DNA of 26,061 bases, from the NCBI GenBank assembly GCA_010093685.1, contig MU006236.1:364012-390072 (forward strand). Direction: 5' to 3'. Under the pieces are notes generated by a model. It searched no databases. It had not been told where the DNA came from and was given only the letters and a program-made list of their open reading frames with translations. The stretch is from Ophiobolus disseminans (lineage: Eukaryota > Ascomycota > Dothideomycetes > Pleosporales > Phaeosphaeriaceae). Shown piece after piece: positions 1-9,018 of the stretch (its first letter is position 1; each line of letters opens with the position of its first letter). The position numbers and the translations under genes were made by a program.

Positions 1-1510
1 GCCGCTTTCTAGCACACCTTAGACTTAAGGCATTAATATTAGAGTGTTATGCAGACAACAACTTAGTCCTATACTTCTGCAATAGGAAATAGGTGCCTAA
101 TTCTAAGCCTTTGCGCACTAGGCTTATCTATAAAATCTATGCATTACTAGCTACTAGACACCTAGGAAGAGAAGAAACATACAAGATACTAGCAAGAGAC
201 TACTTCTAGCCTAGCATATCTAATAACATACGTCGCTTTGTCCGCAACTGTAACATCTGTAGACGCATTAAGCTCTAGAGAGATAGGTTGCAAGGCTTCT
301 TGAAACTACTGCTACTTTCTAAACGCATCTAGAAAGAGATCTTAATAGACTTTATTAAAGGACTACTAGAAAGCAATAGCTGTACAACACTTCTTGTTGT
401 TACAGATTAGTTAAGCAAGAATATTATCCTTATTCCCTTAAAGGACACTAGAGTAGAAATAGTTACTTATAACTTCCTGCAGTATGGAGTTGCCTACTAC
501 TAGCTACCTAATACTATTATCTCCGACCGTAGTGCCTAGTTTACTAGTTATTTCTAGGCTATCCTAACTAAGATAATAAACATCACACGCCGCTTATCTA
601 CAGCATAGCATCTACAGACTAATAGATCTACTAAGAGGATAAATAGCATTATTAAAGCCTATCTCCGTGCCTTTATTAGGTGGGGACAGAGCAATTAGGT
701 AGACCTTCTCCTAATAGCCTTAATTGCTATTAAAGGACGCGAAGCAAGGTTAACAAGGGTCTTACCCTTCTTCCTTTAACATAGCTATAATATTAACCCT
801 ATCTAACTAGACATCTCTTAAGAACTAAACTAAGAAGAGCTAGAAGCATATCTGCGACCTAATTATAATAAGGCAAAGGCAATTGTTAAGAAGCTTAAGC
901 ATGCTTTTAACATAGCACAAACTACAATAGCTAAAGCATAGCAAGAGTAGGAGCGTTAGGTAAATAAGTATAGGCATAAGCCTTCTACACTGCAAGTGAA
1001 TAACAAAGTCTAGCTCTTCTATAGGAAGCAACTGTCAAATAGAAGACTAAACAAGAAACTTAACTAGAAGAATACTAAATACACAGTTATTAAGGTTATT
1101 AGCCTACACTTAGTTAGGCTTAACACACTACTAGGTATCTACAATGTCTTCTATATAGATCGCCTAAGACTAGCTTCCTTAGATCCCTTCCCTAGCTAGC
1201 CTAATAACGACACTTAACTAGCACCTGTCCTAGTTAATAGAGAACTAGAATTAGAAGTGGAACAGATTATAGCTGAAGTGACCTATAGGAATAGGCTGTT
1301 CTTTAAGGTTAAATAGACTAGATATGCCCTTATAACCTTTAAGCTAGTAGAAAATCTTAAAGATAACATAGCCTTAGATAAGTAGAAAGCCTTCACTGCT
1401 CTATACCGCAATTAACACTCTAAATAGCTTCTAGCTAGATTTAGAAGAGGTAATAAAGAGCAGTACTTTAGACATAACACTACTATACATAGATTAGAGA
1501 GGGGGGGTAA
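1..1510 (+). pseudogene. Gypsy element A pol, 3' part: integrase plus chromodomain (degraded)
   Basis: One frame (codons starting at positions divisible by 3) can be read from the window edge to the LTR, broken only by TAG/TAA. It shows the integrase zinc-binding end (His near 159, C-X2-C at 249-260). The DDE core follows, with Asp at 348-350 (in LIDFIKG) and Asp at 525-527 (in ISDRS). The third acidic residue is now Lys at 633-635, as expected from TpG to TpA. A chromodomain-like tail lies at about 1236-1390 (FKVK, then a stop where Trp is expected, then TRYA). The frame ends in LERGGNV, running through the polypurine tract into the LTR as in fungal gypsy elements. Chromodomain plus Ty3-type integrase indicates a chromovirus. 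The 5' part lies left of the window. It cannot be functional. Confidence 0.9.
1496..1507 (+). other. Polypurine tract of gypsy A
   Basis: Twelve purines (agaga followed by seven G) lie three bases before the LTR start. This is the expected plus-strand priming site and confirms that 1511-1849 is a 3' LTR of a plus-strand element. Confidence 0.85.
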
Positions 1511-1570
1511 TGTAAGAGGTTACACCTCTACTATTCTTAGTAGAGTTACTTTAGTTCAATAGAAGAGCAT

Positions 1571-1670
1571 AGAACATTATAGAATGTTCTAGAATGTTAT
1601 AGAATGTTATAGAATGTCCTAGAATGTTATAGAATGTCCTAGAACATTATAGAATATCCTAGAATGTCCG
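1571..1670 (+). repeat. 10-bp tandem repeat (10 units) in LTR A
   Basis: Ten consecutive 10-mers, consensus agaatgttct / agaatgtcct. The perfect unit agaatgttct has the form nGAAnnTTCn, so the array reads as alternating GAA and TTC, like a degenerate heat-shock element. The A2 LTR has only three units at 23416-23445. Confidence 0.9.
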
Positions 1671-1726
1671 GGAACTAACTAGAACAAGACATAATCCTCT
1701 AATAGCTAACAAATGCTAATGTATAT

Positions 1727-1741
1727 AGAAACTTCTAGAAG
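1727..1741 (+). promoter_or_regulatory. Perfect three-unit heat-shock-element motif in LTR A
   Basis: GAA at 1728-1730, TTC at 1733-1735 and GAA at 1738-1740, each two bases apart, fit nGAAnnTTCnnGAAn exactly. The motif is unchanged in the other LTR of the family at 23502-23516. Binding by Hsf1 is inference. Confidence 0.5.
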
Positions 1742-1849
1742 CTAGCAGTCTACTATAAAGTTAGTCTGCTCTCTCGCTCTAGATAGACTCTATCGAATTT
1801 ATCTCTGTTCAACCTAGCCTTCCTACTGTCTTTAGCCTAGCCCCTTATA

Positions 1850-2033
1850 AAGATAGTGTTAGCGCTTCTTAATAAATATTACTTATAGCTTAAACTATCG
1901 AAATCTAAGTTCTACAAGACAGAACTAGAATTCCTAGGATATATAGTAGGAATTAATAGAGTAAAGATTAGTGACAATAAGATTCGCACTATCTAAGAAT
2001 AGGCAGAACTAAGAAATATTAAGGATATCTAGG
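1850..2033 (+). pseudogene. Gypsy reverse transcriptase fragment (G1)
   Basis: The translation reads KFYKTELEFLGYIVG followed by KIRTI-stop-EWAELRNIKDI. This is the conserved end of the Ty3/gypsy RT domain (usually ...FLGYIVS...GI...KV..I..WP.P.). Stops sit at Gln/Trp positions. The fragment is cut on the left by the LTR of A and on the right by the 5' LTR of copia C, so it is older than both. The rest of the element would lie left of A's missing 5' end; 18788-19490 may be a later part of the same or a related element. Confidence 0.82.
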
Positions 2034-2268
2034 TGTTAGATGTAATTAGCCTTTTAGTAGGGCGCTTAGAGACGGCAGAACTAATTATGTGCTAGATTAC
2101 TACTAGCGCAGACTTAGGATAAGAAAGATAAAGATAAGCAGAGAAGACCTCTTAAGAGAACAATAGAGAATACACAAGACACACAATTAATACACAACTA
2201 TTAATTATAATTAATACTAATTAACCTTATTTATCTTTACACGATCTAATTAACTATCTAATCTAATA
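2034..2268 (+). repeat. 5' LTR of copia C (235 bp)
   Basis: Begins TGTTAGAT and ends ATCTAATA, the RIP-changed form of ATCTAACA, giving the TGTTAGAT/ATCTAACA inverted ends shared by B, C and D. It matches 18563-18787 and is 10 bp longer, owing to a small indel near 2160-2175. Confidence 0.92.
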
Positions 2269-2286
2269 ATTAAGAGTCTTACTGCC
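2269..2286 (+). other. Primer-binding site of copia C
   Basis: attaagagtcttactgcc starts on the base after the LTR. It is the RIP version of the D site (attaagagtctcactgcc). The complement, ending GAGACTCTTAAT, matches the anticodon arm of tRNA-Lys(CUU) up to position 39. Confidence 0.6.
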
Positions 2287-2297
2287 TTACCTAAACG

Positions 2298-2565
2298 TGT
2301 TAGATAGCACGGCGAGTGCTAAGAGGTCGGAGCTATACAATCGAACAGGGACCTAGCACGTAACGTTCGTGCAGCTAATTAGGAGGTTCTAGGTCGATTA
2401 AGCGAGACCTAGAACTGCTAATTAGCTACGCTAAGAAGAGTCGGCGTAACGTGTAATAAACCCCGATCTCGTCCTAGACAGGAGACGACAGGGAGGACAA
2501 ACACAATCGATTAATTATCAATTTTAACGATTCTATCATTTACAAAGACTACTGTAAATCTAATA
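2298..2565 (+). repeat. 5' LTR of copia B (268 bp)
   Basis: TGTTAGATAG...AATCTAATA. The copy at 7868-8135 is the same length. TSD aaacg lies immediately to the left. Confidence 0.95.
2305..2427 (+). other. Three consecutive hairpins in LTR B
   Basis: 2305-2321: stem tagcac/gtgcta around ggcga. 2356-2372: stem gcacg/cgtgc. 2373-2427: arms agctaattag...gttctaggtc and gacctagaac...ctaattagct, about 22 bp nearly perfect. The 3' LTR repeats all three at 7875-7891, 7926-7942 and 7943-7997. They may fold in the 5' untranslated RNA or in DNA; the role is unknown. Confidence 0.7.
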
Positions 2566-2583
2566 ATTAAGAGTCTTATAATC
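2566..2583 (+). other. Primer-binding site of copia B
   Basis: attaagagtc, the core shared with C and D, starts directly after the LTR. The distal part (ttataatc) is more diverged. Confidence 0.55.
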
Positions 2584-2617
2584 CTATCTACTAAGATTTT
2601 ACAACATAATATACACT

Positions 2618-5600
2618 CTATTGCGCGACGCTCTTGTCGTATTGCGCGACACGACGAATTACACTACCTAGATAATTTAACTACAGGCGCGGGCTGCAGC
2701 CCTTAAGATCTAGGGCGTAATAGACCTAGTAGGGACGCAAGTACTGCTAACAGAGCCTCTAGAGCCCACTATACCTAACGTATCGACGTATACGCCGTTA
2801 CGCGGCAATCGAACTCTAGCGAGGCCGTCTAACCTCGCAATACTAGCTTAGCAAGAATACAAGAAGAATATAGAGCAATATAAGATGCTCTTAGACTAAT
2901 ACAAGAATCGCCTACGTTGATACAAGAAGAAGAGAGTAGCACTAGTGCAGATAGTTACGTTTATACAGTTAACAATATCGCCCTATCTATTACGCACCTA
3001 CTATCTGCCTAATCGAACTCTCTGTAAGTAGGTAGCTAACCTTAAATAGACGGTTAGCGTAGACGACAGAGCAGAAAAGGAGCGAGCGCGCGAACGATAC
3101 CTTGCGTCCCTCAAACCTATAAGAACTGCGATAAGTTAGGAAATGTAGCTAGTAGAATATAATTAAGCAGCGACTAAGGTAGAGACCTATTAGGTTGCTA
3201 AGCTAACAGATATCTTAGCAATAACAAAGGACTTTCTTAACGCTGTAAACAAAGTTAATCTAATTTAGACTAGTACCTTTTAAGATACTAGCTGAAATCT
3301 AACTAGCATAACAAGAAAGAAGATAATAAAACGCTTCCGAGAGAATATGCTGCTGTCTCACCCTCTTAGATTAGGGAGGAATAAGGCTGCTTTTGCAGCA
3401 GGTAAGAGCGTATACCTCGCTAATAGTAGTGCAACTACTTAGGGCAATAAGAGGGACGCCTCTTAAGCCAAAAGCGCGCTATCTTAACGGGGAAGAGCCC
3501 GTACAAAACACCTTTCTAGCTTAAACAAGGCTAAAGGTAAGCGATCTTTAGATTAAGACGCAGGCAACTAGGCAGGCACGACATGCCTAGCCTGTAGACA
3601 ACACTACAAGGTTTAGGATTGCTACTATGTCTATTAAGACAACGCTCCTAACTAGTAGAAGCTAAATAAGGCTCTACTTAGACTAATCGAGTACAAACGT
3701 AAACATAATACCGCGTTTTAAGGCGTACTAAGAGGTTAGAGCAGGTCGCGCACGCAGACACTAATCACAAAGAAACCTCGCATTAAACAGTCGTATACAC
3801 TAACTCCTAAGATTACTAACAATTAACTAGAAGGTCGCACAATATTACGCATTAGCAGCGCCTTTATATCCTTCTTAGTCGACTTAGCAGCATTACAATA
3901 CCCACTTAAACACTCCTTTATTCTTAATTCTAGCTTAACATGCTATATTACGAACGATCTGCAATAGATATCTAATTACCGCCTACCTGCGTACGGAGAC
4001 TGTATTTAGGCAGGGAACACAAAGATATAGGTAAAAGGATACAGATCTCTAAGCCTAACGCTGAAGAGACAATTAGGTGACAGCAGGATAATACTGCAGA
4101 ACGTGGCAATCTGCCTAGATCTGCACTGTAACCTCGTCTCCTTCTGTAGACTTAGACAAATAGGGATCTAGTAGGACACAAGAAACGATCCTACAACTCT
4201 ACGCAGAGTTAACAACTTAGTAATAGCTGAGCTTGTAGAGCGCTACAGATAGTAGGTAATTGAGTATTAACTAATCAACGCGTCCTACGCTACCTACACA
4301 GTCACGTCGCGCGCAAAACGTCCTGCTAAGACGTTATCGGCAGTCCTCTAGCACAAACGATTAGGACACCTAGGGCTAGCTGCGATTGAGCACCTAGTAG
4401 GCCAAACTAAAGGGGTGCGTATTAAAGGCATTACAACAGTATAGTGCGACGCGTGCGGGCGCTTAAAAACGCGACGACAGATTAGTCGCGCCCCGCGCCT
4501 TAACGACAACGCCCCTAGTGAGAGACTCTCTCTAGACTTCTACTTATACGAGGTCTAGGGCGTTATAAAAGAGAAGAGCTAGATGCTAATTACAGACGAC
4601 TACTTAGGTTACTAGTAGGACTTCTACTTCGTTGACAACCGCACAGCCCTATTAATTATAGAGCTACTTAACGCGTTTCTTACATTTCTGCAAGTCCACT
4701 TCAACATTAGAGTAAAGACTATTAAGTTAGATAATAAGATCACGACAGTAAAACCAGCAGTACAGCGCTAGCTAGCGTCTAGAGAGGTGATAGTTAAGCT
4801 CTTAGCTCTAGATACGCAGGCACAGAATAGAGGCGCTAAACGCTTAGAGAGCGTTAACAAGGAGAAGTCTCGCGCAATAAGACTAGACGCTAACCTATCC
4901 TAGGAGCTCTAGCTAGAGATTACACGAGCTAGAGTATACCTATACAATTAAACGCTAAATTACAAGAACTAATAGAAGACGCCGTATAAGGTCTTCTTCA
5001 CTAGAGCCGCTCTATCTAATAGTGTTGTTACCTCGCCGCGACGACTAAACCTTAGACACCTAAAAGCATACGGCTGTAAGGCCTTCGCGCTTAGTGTAAG
5101 AATGTAAGGTTCGACAAGGTATTTCCTTAATGGGAAATGTCACGTGACTGATCACGTGACTTGCCTAATCTAGTAATAGCTGAGAATGCTATATATATCA
5201 TGCCTATTAAGCTGTTACTATCTATAGTAGCAATGCGTAATCTATTACATTATAATTGCGTAATCCATCACATTATGATGTACAATCTATCTGTACGCGT
5301 AATCTATTACATCGGATTACGCATATAGAGTGCTCTAGAACTAGATTGTATTTATAAGCAAAGAACCTTCTAGAGCTACTCTACAATGTATATAGACTCT
5401 CTTCTCTCTCTCTATAGCTTAGCGTCTAACTATTAATCTTGTAACTAGTATATACATTTTATATTACTAGTATCTTCTCTACTCTTTACTCTACTTCCGT
5501 TGCGGCTATTACGTTATTAGCACGTGATAGTAGCCTCCTACTAGAAGAGGAATAGCCTGTTTCTACATACAGGCTACAATCCACGCCTCCTCTTGACACT

Positions 5601-7856
5601 TAGCAGTGCGACTTAACGCGGATAGTCCTAACTGCAGCGACTAGACTCGAAAGCCTAGGTTAGATACCTAGTAGGATATCGATCTACAAACATCTATCGC
5701 ATCTAGATTCCCTTACTTGCAAAGGTAATTAGCACACGAGACGTCGTCTTTAACGAGTAAACAGTATTTAATAGTTAGATAGAGGACCTTGCTAGCAACC
5801 TAATAAACTAAACGCTAGAGGAGATTGCGACTCTCGTACAGACAATAGAGCTGCCTACTCCTTACAACGTACCTAAGACAGCCTCGTTTTACAAGGATAA
5901 GCCAATCGACGCGGCAAGCAGCTGCGACAAGATAGAGGAGCAGGGCGGCCTCTACTAAGGAAAGAATATACAGGACTTATATCTAACACCTCTAGATACA
6001 CTACTACCTATAGCACTACTTACGCGGCTAATAACAGACTACGAGTCTAACTATACGACACTACACGGGTCGTCTAAGACAGTTCTATAGGCAGCAGCCT
6101 TTATTGTAGGAACTTAAGCAGGCAATGTAGAAGTACATAAGGGCAAGGCTGTAGACAAGGCTTAGATAATAAGAATGCTCGCGAAAGGCTTAAAGCTCTA
6201 TTAGAGTTAACTTCTACCTCTACCTACGTGCCGAAGTAAGCTTAAGGACTATCCTATAGGAGATCTCTTTAAGAAAGCTAAAGAAGATCACCTAGCTAGC
6301 TATTAGCAGATGCGATTATAGTTAGAAGTCCCTACACAGTTAATTAAGCTAACAGGGCAACAGATACTAGACTGTATGTAGGTGTACACCTATAAGCTTA
6401 ACATAGAGCATAACTTTGTTAAGTGCAAGGCACGCCTAGTCGTGCGAGGAGACTAGCAGAGAAATATTACCTCTTAGAACACGTACGCAGTAACACTTGC
6501 AAGCCGGTTATTTAGGATACTTATAGCAATTGCTACTAAACACGACCTTAAGCTAAAACAATATAACGTTACAAACGCCTTTGTACACGCGAGTATTAAC
6601 CGCAAAATATACATAAGAATGCCGCGAGGATATTAAAAGCTAGGGACAATCCTAAAGGTCTAAAAAGCTCTCTACAGAGTGCGAGTGTTACCTCTACTCT
6701 AGCAGAAGGAGTTTACGTCAACACTTAAAGAGATAGGTTTTAGTAGCGTTCTGCACGAGCCCTGCTGCATGATTAAGAACAGCATTATTATCTTCTTCTA
6801 CGTTAATAACATTATCGTTGCATACAACGCGCAATAGAGAGGCGAGGCTAATTAGATTATTAGCCGCCTAAAGGAGAAATACACGCTGACTAGAGAAGAC
6901 AACCTCTAATAGTTTCTAGGAGTTGAGATTATTAGAAAAAGAGACTAGCGCCTAATACACCTGTCGCAGGCAGCGTACGCTAAGAAGATTAGTCGTCTAG
7001 TTAACCGATACGACATGCGACACGATACACCTATAGCGACAGCTAAGCTACAGCTCTTAGAAGTGCTAGCTACGCTATCGCAAATCAACAAGTACCAACG
7101 CAAAATTAGATCGCTTCTCTTTGCTGCAGTTATAACTAGACCTAATATCGTATTCGCTACGTCACGGCTAGCGCGCTTTCTATTAAACCCTAGTTAGGAT
7201 CACTACAACGCTACTAACCGCGTGCTTCTCTACCTAACAGAGACACGGTAGAGAGCACTAAGACTTAGAGGCAGCGACAAACTGCAGATAGCGAGTGACG
7301 CGTTATTTACAGACAACACAATTAACCGCAAGAGCTCGCAGGGCTACGCGATTAAGCTGTTTAGCAGACTAATTGCCTAGAGAGCGAGCAAACAAGACAC
7401 AGTCACGACCTTAATAACTAAAGCTAAGCTACTTGCACTATTATAAGTAGCAAAGAAGGCTCTATTTATATTGCGCCTTCTTAACGAGCTTAAGGTCTTG
7501 CTACTAGAATTAGTAATTACGATCGAATGCGACAACACACAGATAATACGTCTAGTTACGCAGGAGGTGTATAAGCTGCAGACAAAACTGCGACATGTAG
7601 ATATCCACAACTACTAGCTAAGACAAGAGATATCCTTAGGAAAAATTAAGATTAAATATGTGAAATCAGCAGAAATAATCGCTAACGGTTTTACTAAGGT
7701 CCTCCTAGTAAATAAATAGGACGGCTTCCTCTACTAAATTAGACTAGTAGAGATTACCCTAAGAGAGGTAGCGAATAAAGCGCCACTAGATAAGATCTAA
7801 GGACAACTCGAGGATCTTGCACTTACTAGATAGTTCTAGCTTGCAAATCTTCTAAG
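2618..7856 (+). pseudogene. Copia B gag-pol (degraded, one frame)
   Basis: The frame starts near 2618 (LLRDALVVLRDT, aligning with the gag start of D) and continues without indels to the purine tract, apart from the inserted solo LTR. Dozens of TAG/TAA stops replace Gln and Trp codons. Domains in order: gag; knuckle CLAC...H near 3584-3625; protease near 3917 with DSG changed to NSS; HKRLGH/CDAC integrase zinc site 4352-4460; integrase core with Asp at 4535-4537 and a later Asp near 4728, while the catalytic Glu appears as Lys; RT from about 6370 with YVDD changed to YVNN at 6799-6810; RNase H from about 7290 (SDALFTDNT). It ends within a few codons of the LTR. Closest relative here is D. Not functional. 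Confidence 0.93.
5095..5598 (+). repeat. Solo LTR (504 bp) inserted in integrase of copia B
   Basis: It begins tgtaagaatgtaagg, ends cctcctcttgaca, and is flanked by the direct repeat cttag (5090-5094 and 5599-5603). Removing it with one TSD restores B's frame (ALSSAT then a stop codon then RG). It contains three CACGTG motifs (5141, 5153, 5521), three copies of gcgtaatcYatYacat (5235, 5258, 5297), a TATA-like tatttataag (5349-5358) and a CT-rich tract near 5400. No internal coding region remains, which fits LTR-LTR recombination. No other copy lies in this window, so family and strand are unknown. Confidence 0.85.
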
Positions 7857-7867
7857 CTAAAGGGATG
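7857..7867 (+). other. Polypurine tract of copia B
   Basis: A purine-rich run (taaagggatg) directly precedes the 3' LTR. C and D have the related gctaaggg(a/g)gtg at the same place. Confidence 0.7.
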
Positions 7868-8135
7868 TGTTAGATAGCACGGCGAGTGCTAAGAGGTCGG
7901 AGCTATACAATCGAACAGGGACCTAGCACGTAACGTTCGTGCAGCTAATTAGGAGGTTCTAGGTCGATTAAGCGAGACCTAGAACTGCTAATTAGCTACG
8001 CTAAGAAGAGTCGGCGTGACGTGTAATAAACCTCGATCTCGTTCTAGATAGGAGACGACAGGGAGGACAAACACAATCGATTAATTATTAATTTCAACAA
8101 TTCTATTATTTACAAAGACTACTATAAATCTAATA
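7868..8135 (+). repeat. 3' LTR of copia B (268 bp)
   Basis: Same length as 2298-2565, with 9 substitutions, all transitions. Followed by TSD aaacg at 8136-8140. Confidence 0.95.
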
Positions 8136-8140
8136 AAACG

Positions 8141-8742
8141 AGGATTAGAACTAACTAACGCAAGGAAACTCTGCAACCTATTAAAAGGATATCTACACTA
8201 CCTCTACAAGACTCCTTAGTAATCCTAAATAATTACACGAACTAGATTAAGTGGCTGCGCTAGATTAAGACGCGCGCTAACTCCCTACGCATGTAGGAAA
8301 AGATAGATCTAAACCTTACAATCTAACCCCTCACTAAACTAGAGGTGCTACTAATACCTTAACTAAGCGACTATTAAGCGTCGCAATAAGCAATTAACGC
8401 GTACGCTGCTGCGCAATAAGCAATTAACGCTTACAGCGACATTGCACTATTTATACCTACTTAACCTATAGACCTTGCTACAAACGCGAAGGCATTATAC
8501 AAAGAAGATTTAGAGATCTATAAGCTAGAGATAGATTACTATAAAGCAGAAGATTATAAGTACACGCGAGAGCAAGCTGTGTTTAACAAGATTACGTAGA
8601 AGATACAGCAAACGGTTAATAACTACCTATACACGAACTACTGTAGAGCAAGATAATTACATCGTTAATAGATTACTAACCTAATAGCTACTATTAGTAT
8701 CGATGCTAGAGACGAGATTAAGGAAGCCTAAGAGCGGTATAG
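8141..8742 (+). pseudogene. Copia C gag, N-terminal part
   Basis: The first bases finish C's leader. From about 8196 a frame reads LQDSLVILNNYTN-stop-IKWL, parallel to the gag start of D (RDATVILS...YN-stop-TTWL). It then runs through a charged helical stretch (KALYKEDLEIYKLEIDYYKA) to ERYRN, where D is inserted after aaacg at 8743-8747. The frame resumes at 13983 with AMKAPRIIAS, and D plus one TSD is 5235 bp, a multiple of three. Stops are TAG/TAA at Gln/Trp sites. Confidence 0.85.
8379..8438 (+). repeat. 30-bp tandem duplication in C gag
   Basis: A 19-base core, cgcaataagcaattaacgc, occurs at 8382-8400 and 8412-8430. It encodes two ten-residue repeats with Gln-to-stop changes (ASQ-stop-AINAYA / AAQ-stop-AINAYS). 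Both copies carry the same stop, so the duplication could even postdate that mutation. Confidence 0.75.
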
Positions 8743-8747
8743 AAACG

Positions 8748-8933
8748 TGTTAGATATCAGGGGTGCTGTAAGGCTACCAACACTAAAAGAAACAGGAGGG
8801 GCCGGCACAAGCGCCTTGGCACACTAGTACTAGATCTGACACCTAGTTAAACTCCGCACTTGACCGAGAATACAACATGATTATCAATTTATCTTATCTA
8901 TCATTAGGTCTCAATACCTCATCAAATCTAACA
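8748..8933 (+). repeat. 5' LTR of copia D (186 bp)
   Basis: TGTTAGATATC...AAATCTAACA, with intact TG...CA ends and inverted octamers TGTTAGAT/ATCTAACA. Confidence 0.95.
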
Positions 8934-8951
8934 ATTAAGAGTCTCACTGCC
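8934..8951 (+). other. Primer-binding site of copia D
   Basis: attaagagtctcactgcc directly abuts the LTR. Its complement ends CAGTGAGACTCTTAAT, which fits the 5' side and loop of a tRNA-Lys(CUU) anticodon arm, with the primer 3' end at tRNA position 39. Drosophila copia similarly uses a 39-nt fragment of initiator tRNA-Met. This is the best preserved of the three sites. Confidence 0.65.
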
Positions 8952-9018
8952 TTTACTAAAGCTACCACTAAGGCTACCCACTAAGGCTACCTAACAAAAG
9001 CTATTCAACAACTACACT

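Larger units (their letters stand above)
1511..1849 (+). repeat. 3' LTR of gypsy A (339 bp)
   Basis: It begins tgtaagaggtta and ends ccccttata (TG...CA with the final CA turned to TA). The same LTR recurs at 23356-23624. The two copies are alike throughout, but this one is exactly 70 bp longer because it has ten rather than three units of a 10-bp repeat. Sequence to the left is gypsy pol and to the right is unrelated RT, so both boundaries are clear. Confidence 0.92.
2298..8135 (+). mobile_element. Ty1/copia element B (5838 bp, complete, inserted in C leader)
   Basis: Identical-length LTRs (268 bp) bound the element, flanked by the duplication aaacg at 2293-2297 and 8136-8140. It has a primer-binding site, one gag-pol frame and a purine tract. 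A solo LTR at 5095-5598 is the only interruption apart from stop codons. The two LTRs differ at 9 positions by my alignment, all transitions. Confidence 0.95.

Noticed and set aside
840..1031. 63-residue hydrophobic minus-strand open frame
   Set aside because: Antisense to the integrase of gypsy A; the apparent membrane segment is the complement of a Lys/Glu-rich stretch.
7377..7610. 77-residue minus-strand open frame
   Set aside because: Antisense to RNase H of copia B; no recognisable product.
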